Positions 45,049 through 54,859 are shown, counted from the first letter of the stretch. The stretch is 64,000 bases of DNA from JAWSVE01 sp050789445 (GCA_050789445.1 JAILXR010000001.1:1178001-1242000); one strand, 5' to 3'. The notes: generated from the sequence alone by a model not told the origin. Translations and numbers: made by a program.

Positions 45049-46447
45049 GATTTATCTCAAAATATTTATCGGCTTTTGGCTGATTAATATTGTCACCATT
45101 CTTTTACACAACATCTGGGAACATTGGTTTGACTTAGGTCCAGCCAATGAACTCGTACAATACGATGACAACCCTTACGACCAATTTGCAATTCGCGGCT
45201 TAAATGCCACTATCAACTCGACCATCAACTGGGAACTTGATGCCATTCGTATTGGTATCGGCAGCGCTCCAGAATATATTTTCCGCCGAGTTTTTATCAT
45301 TGATCCTGATGGAAAAGATTTACGTAACCGCGACATTCCTGAAAAAATTCAGGAGATCCTTTCTCATTTAACACCTGCAATTCCTTTTTATAAAACCAGC
45401 GAAGAAGAACAAACCTACGCTGGACGCTATATTATTCTTCCTGACGGAAACCCTATACGTATCGTCTCGTTTTCAACTCCAGCTTACGGCCGCCGAGTTT
45501 TATGGCAGCTTTATGTCATTCGAAATTGGCAATTCTTTTTGATTTCAATTTTAATTTCCGGAACCGTTTGTCTTGTTTTTGCTCGCCATATGTCACGTGA
45601 CTTTCGTGCACTCCGACAGGCAACCAATGATATTGCAAAAGGGGACTTGAGTGTTCGAGTCGGACCACAGCTAGGTAACCGAAAAGATGAGATCGCCGAG
45701 CTCGGCCATGACTTAGATAACATGGCATCCCGATTAGAAAAATCGATGCAAGAGCAGAAACGTTTAATTAAAGACGTTTCTCACGAGCTGCGTTCACCAC
45801 TCGCAAGAATTCAAGTGGCACTCGGTATTGCGCAACAAAAAACTCGAAGTACAGATGTCGCAGAACAGCTCGACAAAGTCAGTAGTGCAGCCGATTACCT
45901 AAACGATATTATTACAACCATTTTGTCTTTCCCTACAACAGAAGCAGATTCTTGGGATTTATCTGACGTTATTGATATTAAAATGCTTGTCGAATCTCTC
46001 TGTCAGGATTTCGTTGACGAAGCAAAACAAAAAGAGGTTGTGATCGACTTCCACTCTCAATCCGCAGAAGTACTCGTCGCCACCTATGGCAACACCCTGA
46101 TTGGCGTCTTCGAAAATATTTTACGTAACGCTCTTCACTATACATCCAGCAATTCGACCATTAGTGTTTCCATTTATAAAACCACCGAAAACTGCTGCTC
46201 TATTATCATTGCTGACGAAGGCCCAGGTGTTCCCGAAAAAGAACTGACTGATATATTTGAACCCTTTTATCGTACTGATCAGGCACGCGATCGTGCGAGT
46301 GGAGGTTACGGCTTAGGTCTCAGTATTGCTCAGCGGACTATAGCTCTTCATAAAGGCACCATCATCGCCAGCAATAGAACAGATAAAAGCGGTCTATCCA
46401 TGACGGTGACGCTCCCCTGCCATGAGTTTGGAGCAGATGAGCTCTAG
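45041..46447 (+). CDS. cpxA: CpxA-like sensor histidine kinase
   Basis: The 468-residue sensor has two transmembrane helices flanking a periplasmic domain of about 140 residues, a HAMP domain (ATNDIAKGDLSVRVGPQLG, then KDEIAELGHDLDNMA), HisKA with VSHELRSPLARIQVALG, and HATPase motifs (ENILRNALHYT, IADEGPGVP, FYRTDQARDRASGGYGLGLSI). The start MTKIYLKIFIGFWLINI is typical of CpxA. It is paired and translationally coupled with the regulator upstream. Confidence 0.9.
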   Translation: MTKIYLKIFIGFWLINIVTILLHNIWEHWFDLGPANELVQYDDNPYDQFAIRGLNATINSTINWELDAIRIGIGSAPEYIFRRVFIIDPDGKDLRNRDIPEKIQEILSHLTPAIPFYKTSEEEQTYAGRYIILPDGNPIRIVSFSTPAYGRRVLWQLYVIRNWQFFLISILISGTVCLVFARHMSRDFRALRQATNDIAKGDLSVRVGPQLGNRKDEIAELGHDLDNMASRLEKSMQEQKRLIKDVSHELRSPLARIQVALGIAQQKTRSTDVAEQLDKVSSAADYLNDIITTILSFPTTEADSWDLSDVIDIKMLVESLCQDFVDEAKQKEVVIDFHSQSAEVLVATYGNTLIGVFENILRNALHYTSSNSTISVSIYKTTENCCSIIIADEGPGVPEKELTDIFEPFYRTDQARDRASGGYGLGLSIAQRTIALHKGTIIASNRTDKSGLSMTVTLPCHEFGADEL

Positions 46448-46532
46448 CTCATTTTCCTCACTATCCATTCCATTAGTTTCCTCACTACACAATATAGAAA
46501 ACACCTATTATCAGTATTTCATTGTCACTTTT

Positions 46533-46560
46533 TTGACACCCCTCAAATCGGGTCTACACT
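46533..46560 (+). promoter_or_regulatory. Sigma-70-type promoter upstream of the diguanylate cyclase
   Basis: A consensus TTGACA (46533-46538) and TACACT (46555-46560) are 16 bases apart. The predicted leader to the start at 46759 is about 190 bases, unusually long, so leader regulation or a second promoter is possible. Confidence 0.55.
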
Positions 46561-46758
46561 AAACTCCATAAGTTATTGATTTATCTATTTATTTATTTTT
46601 AGTCTGAGCTGGCACGATCTTAGCTTAATCAGTAACTAAGCAAGTCTCATTATTTGAAGACGTCAACTTTGAGAGAACCGCATAGCGGCTACTCAAGGCG
46701 TCTCACATTAACAATCTCTTCTACCAATAGAGATAGAAAGAAAAGAAAGGAATTAATC

Positions 46759-47670
46759 ATGCGGTCTCTTCGATCTGTTAACAGCTCACATGAGCTGCCC
46801 AACGTACTTAAGCGGATACCCGCTAACATCTCACTTGATGATTCGATTGAAGATCGTTTTGCTCTAACCAATGCGTTACAGGCCTCTCTTGACCTCAATG
46901 AACAAATGAAAGTATTTTTCAATTGTGTCGTCGAACAATTAGATGTTGACGGGCTCTCTTATTTTCATAAAGCGCAAGAAGTGAACATCTCTTTAGGCGA
47001 AAAAGAAAAACATGAATGTGAATATCGACTTGTCACTCAAGCAGATAATCTCGGCGAATTAAAATTCTCAAGGCGCCGGCGTTTTTCTGAAGAAGATTTA
47101 TTAGAATTAGAAACATTGATTACTTCTCTACTATTTCCTATCCGTAACGCATTGAAATACCGGCAAGCGTTAATGGCTGCACTTAAAGACCCGCTAACCG
47201 GAACCGGAAACCGCTTAGCGTTAGACAATGCATTACACAGAGAACTTTTATTGTCACACCGTTACAACCAAGAATTATCGCTTCTGATGATCGATGTGGA
47301 TCACTTTAAAACTGTCAACGATACTTACGGACACAACATTGGCGATATCGTTCTTAAAAAAGTCGCTGATATTATTGTTGAAATTGCACGCCAGACCGAT
47401 ATGACGTTTCGTTACGGCGGAGAAGAGTTTATCGTTGTACTCAGCAAAACAGATTTAGACGGCGCAAGAATTATTGCCGATAGGATAAGAAAAGAATTAG
47501 AAAGCACCAAGATAATTGCCGACGACGCGGAATTAATTGTCACCATTAGTTTGGGTGTTACTAATTTAAAGAAAAGTGAGAATGTAAAAGAACTTTTCGC
47601 TAGGGCTGATTCGGCACTTTACCAAGCCAAAAATACGGGTCGCAATCAAGTAGTTTGCCTGCCAGCTTGA
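46759..47670 (+). CDS. GGDEF diguanylate cyclase
   Basis: Makes cyclic di-GMP. The start at ATG 46759 is chosen because AAAGGA (46746-46751) lies 7 bases upstream; an in-frame ATG at 46654 lacks one. The 303-residue protein has an N-terminal domain of unknown type (about 1-135) with no membrane helix, then a GGDEF domain: DPLTGTGNRLALD, LLMIDVDHFKTVND and active-site RYGGEEF. An RQTD inhibitory site lies 5 residues before GGEEF, so product inhibition is likely. There is no EAL domain. It lies just downstream of the CpxRA-like pair and faces rluB. Confidence 0.92.
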   Translation: MRSLRSVNSSHELPNVLKRIPANISLDDSIEDRFALTNALQASLDLNEQMKVFFNCVVEQLDVDGLSYFHKAQEVNISLGEKEKHECEYRLVTQADNLGELKFSRRRRFSEEDLLELETLITSLLFPIRNALKYRQALMAALKDPLTGTGNRLALDNALHRELLLSHRYNQELSLLMIDVDHFKTVNDTYGHNIGDIVLKKVADIIVEIARQTDMTFRYGGEEFIVVLSKTDLDGARIIADRIRKELESTKIIADDAELIVTISLGVTNLKKSENVKELFARADSALYQAKNTGRNQVVCLPA

Positions 47671-47679
47671 AGTTATAAA

Positions 47680-48513
47680 TTAACGTCGAGGTCTTCTCGC
47701 CCCTCTCAACTTACGCTGATGCCTTAAATACTCCTCCTTTTCTTTAGGAGAGAATCGAACGTTGCTTTTAGATACCTCGACACCTGCCGTTTGAGCTAGC
47801 TCATTAATTTCTTTTTCAGTGAGCTCAATCCACTGACCAGAACGAACATGACTAGGGATAAAAATATTTCCGAATCTAACGCGCTTTAAGCGATTAACTT
47901 TTAAACCTTGAGACTCCCATAAACGTCTCACTTCCCTATTCCGCCCTTCCATAACAACACAGTAAAACCAACGATCTTTATCTTTTGTACTTTCTTTCAA
48001 ATCGGTGAATCGCGCCATCCCATCTTCAAGTAATACGCCTTCAAGTAATCGCTTTTTTATATCATCGTCAACAGTGCCAAATACTCGCACTAAATATTCA
48101 CGATCTATAATTGAAGATGGATGCATTAACTTATTTGCAACATCACCATCGTTTGTAAACAATAACGCTCCACTAGTATTAAAATCTAATCGCCCAACAG
48201 AAATCCAACGCCCTTGCTTTAACTCTGGTAATTTATCAAAAACGGTCGGTCGCCCTTCTGGATCTGAGCGTGTACAAATTTCACCTTCTGGCTTGTTATA
48301 CAAAATAACTCGCACTCGTTGTTGTTTAGCATCATCAGATTTAACAGCGCGCCCGTTGAACGTAATTTTATCCTCTGGTGTGACACGATCACCTAATACA
48401 GCCGTTTTTCCATTAACCGTCGCCTTTCCTTCAGAAATAGCAGTTTCCATTTCACGACGAGAACCAAGGCCGGCGCGCGCCAATACTTTATGGAGTTTTT
48501 CATCTTCTTGCAT
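47680..48513 (-). CDS. rluB: RluB, 23S rRNA pseudouridine-2605 synthase
   Basis: The 277-residue protein has an S4 RNA-binding domain (EKLHKVLARAGLGSRREMETAI) followed by the RsuA/RluB catalytic domain with GRLDFNTSGALLFTNDG, whose Asp near residue 106 is the nucleophile, and MEGRNREVRRLWESQGL. A basic C-terminal tail (RRPRR) is usual for RluB. It is last of the yciO-scpA-scpB-rluB run. Confidence 0.95.
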   Translation of the reverse strand: MQEDEKLHKVLARAGLGSRREMETAISEGKATVNGKTAVLGDRVTPEDKITFNGRAVKSDDAKQQRVRVILYNKPEGEICTRSDPEGRPTVFDKLPELKQGRWISVGRLDFNTSGALLFTNDGDVANKLMHPSSIIDREYLVRVFGTVDDDIKKRLLEGVLLEDGMARFTDLKESTKDKDRWFYCVVMEGRNREVRRLWESQGLKVNRLKRVRFGNIFIPSHVRSGQWIELTEKEINELAQTAGVEVSKSNVRFSPKEKEEYLRHQRKLRGARRPRR

Positions 48514-48742
48514 AAATTAATTTCTTGTATGAATAAATTTGGGAAGTAATTGCTTCTAAAGGACAGCGTTAAAAGCATAAAACTTCAACATGAGACAACA
48601 GGAGCTTTCAAAAGATTTTACGAAGAAACCGGACAAAACACAGTATTTAAGTATGCTGGGCCATTCTGTCAGATACACATTAAAACTTTGACAATAAAAC
48701 TAACGATGGCAATGATTTTGACAAACGGCAGTACCGACGAAG

Positions 48743-49585
48743 TTAAACATTGGCCTCATCTGCATCACCACTCAGCGCTTTTTCTAACTCATCTATTTCT
48801 TCAGCTTCAGTCATTTTTAATGATGTATTGTCAGAATCACCTTCATCGTCTGCATTCACTTCCGTTATGCCATCAATTTCATCTATAACATTAACCTCAG
48901 CAACTTCATCTACGACATCGACATCTGAAATATTTTCGTCATTTGCAGATACAGAACCCTCAGCATTTTCAGCAATTTCACCTTCAACCTGAAGATCAAG
49001 CTCATCACCAATTTTTTCTAGATCTTGAATTTCTTTTAGCGACGGTAATTCTTCTAAACTTTTAATATTAAAATAATCTAAAAACTGTTTAGTAGTTGCA
49101 TATAAAGCTGGTCGCCCCGGAACATCTCGATGCCCCACAACCTTCACCCATTCGCGTTCTGCTAATGTTTTGATGATATTTGAGCTGACGGCAACACCAC
49201 GAATAGACTCAATATCTCCCCGTGTTATCGGTTGTCGGTATGCAATTAACGCAAGTGTTTCTAATGAAGCACGAGAATATTTTTGCGGTTTTTCTTCCCA
49301 CATACGAGAAATCCACGGAGCTACTTCCTCGACCACTTGATAACGCCAACCAGAACCGACTTCTTTAAGCTCATAGCCGTGGCCTTTATCATCCGCTTCG
49401 ATATCTTGAAGAATAGCGATGATCTCATCCTTAGATGGCTTTTCAATTTTTTCAAATTCCAACTCAGGATCTTCACCCTCTCGAGGTTCAAATAACTCCA
49501 AAATCTTCTGAACACTCATGACAGTACCAGAAGCCATCAAAGCACCTTCGATAATTCTTTTTAGTAATTTCTGATCGATACTCAT
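48743..49585 (-). CDS. scpB: ScpB, condensin-like segregation protein
   Basis: ScpB is a winged-helix dimer that works with ScpA and SMC or a related ATPase in chromosome condensation. Residues 1-185 are standard: LKRIIEGALMASGTVMSV, VEEVAPWISRMWEEKPQKYS, then RASLETLALIAYRQPITRGDIESIRG and GRPALYATTKQFLDYF. The last 95 residues are an acidic low-complexity tail rich in Asp, Glu, Val and Ala. scpA lies just upstream. Confidence 0.94.
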   Translation of the reverse strand: MSIDQKLLKRIIEGALMASGTVMSVQKILELFEPREGEDPELEFEKIEKPSKDEIIAILQDIEADDKGHGYELKEVGSGWRYQVVEEVAPWISRMWEEKPQKYSRASLETLALIAYRQPITRGDIESIRGVAVSSNIIKTLAEREWVKVVGHRDVPGRPALYATTKQFLDYFNIKSLEELPSLKEIQDLEKIGDELDLQVEGEIAENAEGSVSANDENISDVDVVDEVAEVNVIDEIDGITEVNADDEGDSDNTSLKMTEAEEIDELEKALSGDADEANV

Positions 49586-49636
49586 GTAAAATTTATTACC
49601 TTTTTCTAGCTCAATATTATTTGTAAATGTTATTCA

Positions 49637-50614
49637 TTATTCACTGCGAGCTTTTACATGGATTGGACCAAAAGCTTCACTTTGAACAATTTCTACTAAC
49701 GATTCTTTTATTAATTCCATAATGGCTAAGAAACTCACAACGACACCAAGGCGGCCTTCTTCAGCCTTAAATAAACTCACAAATGGAACAAAATTCACGC
49801 CTGATAAGCTATCTAAAATTTGACCCATTCTCTCCCGAGTCGATAACTTTTCTTGCTGAACCTGATGGCTTTCAAACATATCAGCTCGTTTTAAAACATC
49901 AGCCAGAATAACCAATAGCTCCTTCATATCAACATCAGGCTCAGGTCGCGTTATTTCACATTCAGGTGGCTCGGCCGATGCCTGGAAGGTGTCACGCCCC
50001 ATCCTTGGCATCTCTTCAATATCTTCAGCGGCTTGCTTAAATCGCTCATACTCCTGAAGGCGTCTAATTAATTGTGCTCTTGGATCTTCTTCCTCTTCTT
50101 CTTCCTCTTTAGAGCGAGGAAGAAGCATTCTTGATTTAATTTCGGCCAGCATAGCGGCCATTACCAAATATTCAGCAGCAAGTTCAAATTGTATCGCTGT
50201 CATCATTTCAACATAGGCAACGTACTGTTTGGTAATCTCAGCAACATTGATATCAAGAATATCGAGATTTTGTCGTCGTATTAAATAAAGTAGTAGGTCG
50301 AGTGGGCCTTCAAAAGCTTCTAGAATAACTTCTAAAGCATCTGGTGGAATGTACAAGTCTTTAGGTAGCTCGGTATACGCTTGCCCTTGAACAATTGCGA
50401 AAGGCATTTCACCTTGCTGAGGCATCCCCGGCAACTGAGGCGTTATAGTTTCTGCAACTTTTGTTGGCTCAGATGTCTTTTGTTGAGGCTGACTTTGATC
50501 TTCATTGCTATTTTCTAAGTCGCCCATCGTTGCTTCCTCGGACAGATTTTGACCCGAAGAGCCTTCACCTTCCGATGCAGATTCAACAATTAATTCTTCA
50601 CTTTCAGTTGCCAC
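49637..50614 (-). CDS. scpA: ScpA, condensin-like segregation protein
   Basis: ScpA is the kleisin-type partner of ScpB. The kleisin core starts near residue 95 with EAFEGPLDLLLYLIRRQNLDI, followed by YLVMAAMLAEIKSRMLLP and a C-terminal winged helix (VVSFLAIMELIKESLVEIVQ). About 90 residues ahead of it are acidic and Gln/Ser-rich, absent from many homologues. The start is GTG 50614 with GAGG about 10 bases upstream. A run of Glu (EEEEEEE) occurs in the middle linker. Confidence 0.93.
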   Translation of the reverse strand: MATESEELIVESASEGEGSSGQNLSEEATMGDLENSNEDQSQPQQKTSEPTKVAETITPQLPGMPQQGEMPFAIVQGQAYTELPKDLYIPPDALEVILEAFEGPLDLLLYLIRRQNLDILDINVAEITKQYVAYVEMMTAIQFELAAEYLVMAAMLAEIKSRMLLPRSKEEEEEEEDPRAQLIRRLQEYERFKQAAEDIEEMPRMGRDTFQASAEPPECEITRPEPDVDMKELLVILADVLKRADMFESHQVQQEKLSTRERMGQILDSLSGVNFVPFVSLFKAEEGRLGVVVSFLAIMELIKESLVEIVQSEAFGPIHVKARSE

Positions 50615-50939
50615 TCAGCTTCCTCATTAAAACGGGCCGATATGATCAGGCTCCATGGCCTTGATCAATACAGGTATAGAAATATCCGACTAAACTTGTA
50701 GCGTATTGCTACACGAAGCCTACAAAAGATCATTTTTGAATGTTTTTCCGCGAGAGTTATAGGTTTTAGCGCGAAGGATAAAGATGATAGGCATTATACT
50801 GAGTTAGACACAAAAACAACAAACAAAACTAAAGCTCTTTGACAGCCAAAAAACAAACAAAATTCATAAAAAACAATGAAATATGAACAATAATTAAAGT
50901 GAAATGAATAATAAAATTCGAGTCATTGATCACGTTTAA
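50615..50939. other. Intergenic region between yciO and scpA
   Basis: 325 AT-rich bases probably holding the scpA promoter. A small dyad TGTAGC/GCTACA (50697-50713) is the only structure noticed. No gene is supported. Confidence 0.4.
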
Positions 50940-51557
50940 CTATGAATCAGAAAACTCTCCAAGCCCTTGGCGGGTCACTACAGGAGAGTCGCCCGTCAGA
51001 TCGACAACCGTCGTTGGCTCCATACCGCAAAAACCGCCATCAACCACCAATTCTAATTCGTGCTCTAAGGTATCGCGAATATCATAAGGGTCGGTCAACG
51101 GATATTCATCACCGGGCAAGAGCAATGTACTTGTCATTAGTGGCTCTCGTAGCTCATCCAATAACGCCAACGCAATAGGATTATTGGGAACACGAAGACC
51201 GATCGTTTTTCGCTTGGGATGTTTAAGACGACGAGGGACTTCTGACGTTGCCTCTAAAATAAAAGTAAAAGGTCCTGGCGTGTACTGCTTGATTAGCCTG
51301 AACATTAAATTGTCGACTTTGGCATAGGTTGCCAGCTCAGAAAGGTCACGACACATCAAAGTGAAATTATGATGTTTATCTAGCTGACGAATCGCTCTGA
51401 TACGATCCAAGGCCATTTTATCTCCAGTATGACAACCTAACGCATAGGCAGAATCCGTAGGATAGGCAATCAAACCGCCTTTCTTTACGATATCGACCGC
51501 TTGATTAATCAGACGGGATTGTGGATTCTCAGGATGAATTTGAAAATATTGAGCCAA
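50940..51557 (-). CDS. yciO: YciO, Sua5/YrdC-family protein
   Basis: YciO is related to TsaC/Sua5, which make threonylcarbamoyl-AMP for tRNA t6A; the activity of YciO itself is weaker and less defined. The 205-residue protein has NPQSRLINQAVDIVKKGGLIAYPTDSAYALGC, KHHNFTLMCRDLSEL, TPGPFTFILEAT, then KRKTIGLRVPNNP and PVVTRQGLG. I chose TTG 51557 because AGAGGA (51564-51569) precedes it and the length then equals E. coli YciO. A frame from 51617 would add 20 residues not seen in the family. Confidence 0.9.
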   Translation of the reverse strand: MAQYFQIHPENPQSRLINQAVDIVKKGGLIAYPTDSAYALGCHTGDKMALDRIRAIRQLDKHHNFTLMCRDLSELATYAKVDNLMFRLIKQYTPGPFTFILEATSEVPRRLKHPKRKTIGLRVPNNPIALALLDELREPLMTSTLLLPGDEYPLTDPYDIRDTLEHELELVVDGGFCGMEPTTVVDLTGDSPVVTRQGLGEFSDS

Positions 51558-51563
51558 AATATT

Positions 51564-51569
51564 TCCTCT
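51564..51569 (-). promoter_or_regulatory. Ribosome binding site deciding a TTG start for yciO
   Basis: AGAGGA on the minus strand lies 6 bases before TTG 51557. No ATG or GTG is placed as well, so a rare TTG start is likely. Confidence 0.55.
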
Positions 51570-51746
51570 GTCTAAAAAGGGATTTAAAGATAGCTGACAA
51601 GTAAATAAAAAAGACAACGACCCAAGTCAATATGCAGTAAGCAGAGCATTATATCGCAATCTTACTGTGATGTTTGAGCTGATCTAGGAAAGATTTTTAA
51701 ATCCACATTACCAAACAGGTGAAAAAGCGATCAATTTCGTACGAGT

Positions 51747-52631
51747 TTAAGCAGTTGGAAAAACAGGAACTGGACGGCATTGCGAGGGCAAAACCCCACA
51801 ACGACCTAAGGTTTGCCAAGGGTAATCGGGGCTGTGAAAATCGCTACCAGCGCTCGCAAACAAATTAAATTCTTCTGCTAATTTAGCGACATAATCAGTT
51901 TGTTGGGATGTTTGGCGACCGCTAATAACTTCAACAGCCAGCCCTCCACTCTCTTTAAAATCTGTAATCAGTCGACGTAGCTTTGTATTGGTTAATTTAT
52001 AGTGCAAAGGGTGAGCTAAAACAGAAACTCCTCCGCTCTCTTGAATCCAGCTAATAACGGTCTCTAAGTCAGGCCAGCAGCTTTTTACATCACCAATTTT
52101 GCCAGCACCCAAATAGTTTTTAAAAGCAGCGCTTTCAGACTTCACATAACCAGCTTGCACTAAATACTTAGCAAAATGAGGACGAGCAATAATCAAATTG
52201 TCCGCACTTAAACCTCTCTCTTCCATCTGTTTTAGGCCTTCAAAACCGCTCTGCCGAATAGCAATGGAACGCGCACCCTCATAAGTATTTAAAAAACCTT
52301 TCTTCGTGAGCCGTTCTGCAATCGTTTGAGCTCGTGCAATTCGGACTTGTTTTTGCTGCTTAATTCCCTCAAGCAGCAAGGGAGAACTCACATCGAAACC
52401 CAGACCCACAACATGAATACCGACACCCGCCCACTCTGAAGAAAGCTCAATTCCTGTTATTAACTGAATATCATTTTCTTTTGCAGCTTGGGATGCCCTA
52501 GCCAAACCGTCGATCGTATCGTGATCCGTCAATGCTAAAAACTCGACACCGTGAGATTTTGCTCTCGACACAAGCTCCTCAGGGTTTAAACTACCATCCG
52601 ACATTGAACTATGTGTATGAAAATCGATCAT
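51747..52631 (-). CDS. yciV: PHP-domain phosphoesterase (YciV/RNase AM type)
   Basis: The 294-residue PHP protein has the metal motifs DFHTHSSMSDG, LALTDHDTIDG, GIELSSEW, a central ARPHFAKYLV, VLAHPLHYK and SAGSDFHSPDYPW. In E. coli the homologue is a 5'-3' exonuclease/nucleoside 3',5'-bisphosphate phosphatase involved in 5' maturation of rRNA. It lies upstream of yciO on the same strand, 189 bases away, the usual arrangement. Confidence 0.93.
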   Translation of the reverse strand: MIDFHTHSSMSDGSLNPEELVSRAKSHGVEFLALTDHDTIDGLARASQAAKENDIQLITGIELSSEWAGVGIHVVGLGFDVSSPLLLEGIKQQKQVRIARAQTIAERLTKKGFLNTYEGARSIAIRQSGFEGLKQMEERGLSADNLIIARPHFAKYLVQAGYVKSESAAFKNYLGAGKIGDVKSCWPDLETVISWIQESGGVSVLAHPLHYKLTNTKLRRLITDFKESGGLAVEVISGRQTSQQTDYVAKLAEEFNLFASAGSDFHSPDYPWQTLGRCGVLPSQCRPVPVFPTA

Positions 52632-52804
52632 TGTTTAGTCTTTATTTTGTTAACATTAAAGCAAGCATTACAAGATAGTATCATTACAGTAGGATTCAGA
52701 CAGATTAATTAAAAACAATAGGTCGCTTGATACAGCAAGAGCATACTTAGTTTTACCAAAGTCCTTAGTAAGAAATGATAATTAGCGCAACCGGAAAGAA
52801 ACAC

Positions 52805-53578
52805 ATGAATTCAAGCACCACGCAAAACACGACTAGTGAAAACATAAAACAGCCAACCAACAAGCTTCCTAACGATAAAAAACCTCAAGACGCAGACAAG
52901 AATAATCCGCTTGTAGAAATGCTCATCAACATTGTTATTCCTGTTGTAGTTTTGAGTTTTTTGAGTAAAGAACAATACTTAGGAACAAAACCCGCTCTGA
53001 TTGTTGCTTTTGCGTTCCCCGTTTTATATGGCATCAAAGATTTACTCGTAGCTAAAAAAATTAATTTCTTTTCTATTTTAGGCGTAGTCACGGTTGGCTT
53101 GACGGGAGGAATGGGTTTACTAGAGATTGATCCGAAATATATCGCAATAAAAGAAGCCGCTGTGCCGGCAGCTCTGGGAATTTTCACCTTATTCTCTTTA
53201 AAAACCCGCTATCCTCTGGTCAAAACATTTATCTATAACAAACAATTTGTCAAAGTTGATCGAATAGATGCTGCTTTGGCGGAAAATAATAGCGCTGCTG
53301 CATTTGAAAAAAGCTTGCAGACATCGTCTATTTTATTAGCGCTTTCTTTTTTCGTATCCGCGACCACAAACTATGTGCTTGCCAAAGTCGTACTTGTCAG
53401 CGCACCTGGAACAGAAGCATTTAATGTAGAGCTAGGCAAAATGCTTGCACTCAGTTATCCAGTGAATGTGATCCCTGCAATGATTGTTCAGATCATTGCA
53501 GGTGTTTATACCTACAAAAGCGTGAAGAAACATACGCATTTAACATTCGATGAAATTCTTGGGATCGAAGAGGAATAA
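52805..53578 (+). CDS. VC0807-like multi-spanning membrane protein
   Basis: The 257-residue integral membrane protein probably has 5-6 helices (LVEMLINIVIPVVVLSFLS, ALIVAFAFPVLYGIKDLL, NFFSILGVVTVGLTGGMGLL, then two C-terminal pairs). A charged Gln/Asn/Lys N-terminus of 40 residues precedes them. It occupies the place next to yciV where many gammaproteobacteria have the septation protein gene yciB/ispZ, but the sequence is of the VC0807 type. Function is unknown. ATG 52805 with GGAAAG upstream is preferred over ATG 52775. Confidence 0.82.
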   Translation: MNSSTTQNTTSENIKQPTNKLPNDKKPQDADKNNPLVEMLINIVIPVVVLSFLSKEQYLGTKPALIVAFAFPVLYGIKDLLVAKKINFFSILGVVTVGLTGGMGLLEIDPKYIAIKEAAVPAALGIFTLFSLKTRYPLVKTFIYNKQFVKVDRIDAALAENNSAAAFEKSLQTSSILLALSFFVSATTNYVLAKVVLVSAPGTEAFNVELGKMLALSYPVNVIPAMIVQIIAGVYTYKSVKKHTHLTFDEILGIEEE

Positions 53579-53649
53579 CCTGCGTTTTAGAATCTTTCTT
53601 TATAGGGACCTGACATTTAAAATTCATTTTACACTTAGGAATATCATTC

Positions 53650-53949
53650 ATGCTTTACGCCATTATTAGCGAAGATATTGAAAACAGCCTACCAAAACGA
53701 ACGCCCGTTAGAGGAGATCATCTTGCTCGGATAAACATTCTCAAAGACCAAGGTCGGCTTGTGATTGCTGGACCACATCCAGCAATTGACAGTACTGACC
53801 CTGGCGAAGCGGGATTTACCGGAAGCTTAATCATCGCTGAGTTTAATTCGCTTGAAGACGCAAAAAAATGGGCCGATGATGACCCCTACGTAGCCGCTGG
53901 TGTTTACAGGAATGTTACGGTGAAACCTTTCAAACAAGTCTTACCATAA
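53650..53949 (+). CDS. yciI: YciI family protein
   Basis: A 99-residue dimeric alpha/beta-barrel protein of the YCII family: MLYAIISEDIENSLPKR, RGDHLARINILKDQGRLVIAGPHP, then a C-terminal EDAKKWADDDPYVAAGVY. The conserved His and Asp of the putative active site (DHLARI and DDDPY) are present. The biochemical role is not established. It follows the membrane protein gene by 71 bases. Confidence 0.93.
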   Translation: MLYAIISEDIENSLPKRTPVRGDHLARINILKDQGRLVIAGPHPAIDSTDPGEAGFTGSLIIAEFNSLEDAKKWADDDPYVAAGVYRNVTVKPFKQVLP

Positions 53950-54166
53950 ATATTTTCATGCATCGGTGTGAAGAAGTTGACATTTCACCACATTAGCCGC
54001 GCATTTCGTAAATGACTTAAGTATGATCATCAAATCGAGCTGGATAATAGCTATGATGGCAATAAAAGGGCATTAAAAACCTGCCCTAAATACACCTCAA
54101 ATAACATTAACTACTTGCTGGCAACGGCCCAAAAACACATACCAAGAGTCAACATTAGGTTTTCCA

Positions 54167-54859
54167 ATGATAATGAATATCATGATAAAAAAAATACTTC
54201 TTCTCTCTGCTTTTGTTATCGCAGCATCTTCTATAACCACAATCAGTTATGCAGAGAATCGCTACGTATCAGACGAGCTGATGATCAATATGCGATCTGG
54301 ACAAGGAGATCAATACAGAATCATTAAGATGCTAAAAAGCGGAACAAGAATGAAAATTCTTGAAAATGGTGACACTAAAGATTGGGTAAGAGTTGAGATT
54401 GCAGGTGGAACCAGCGGCTGGGTTCGCACGCAATATATACAAAAAAATCCTGCTGCTAAAGAGCTGCTAGCCCAAGCACAAAAAAAATTAGAACAACTTA
54501 GCAACCAAACACAATCACTTGGCAATGAAACCAATTCATTACAAACTGAAAATAGCCAATTAAGTGAACAGTTGAAAACAGCGTTAACAGAGGTGTCTCA
54601 ACTCAGCGAAGAACTTGACGAACTAAAAAGAATTTCCGCGAACGCAGTCACTCTTAACAGTACCAATCAAAAATTAATGCAAGAGCGCCAATTGCTAGAA
54701 ACTGAAACCGATGTGATAAAAGCAGAGAATGAAAGACTCAGCGACAACTCAAATCAAACGTGGTTTTTATATGGTGCTTTTGCAGTCGCCATTGGCGTCT
54801 TAATTACATTACTTGTTCAAAACATTCGAAGCAAACGACGCTATTCTGAATGGGCCTAA
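54167..54859 (+). CDS. SH3b-domain membrane protein (YgiM/TIGR04211-like)
   Basis: The 230-residue protein has a signal peptide (KKILLLSAFVIAASSITTISYAE), a bacterial SH3 domain (VSDELMINMRSGQGDQYRII then GTSGWVRTQYIQ), a coiled-coil of about 90 residues rich in Gln/Glu/Leu, and a C-terminal membrane helix (WFLYGAFAVAIGVLITLLVQ). The SH3 domain lies in the periplasm and may bind cell wall. AGG about 8 bases upstream supports ATG 54167; starts a few codons later are possible. Confidence 0.88.
   Translation: MIMNIMIKKILLLSAFVIAASSITTISYAENRYVSDELMINMRSGQGDQYRIIKMLKSGTRMKILENGDTKDWVRVEIAGGTSGWVRTQYIQKNPAAKELLAQAQKKLEQLSNQTQSLGNETNSLQTENSQLSEQLKTALTEVSQLSEELDELKRISANAVTLNSTNQKLMQERQLLETETDVIKAENERLSDNSNQTWFLYGAFAVAIGVLITLLVQNIRSKRRYSEWA

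Noticed and set aside
48550..48888. Plus-strand frame between rluB and scpB
   Set aside because: Its second half is antisense to the low-complexity scpB tail, which explains the open frame; the composition is His/Leu-rich and unlike a real protein.
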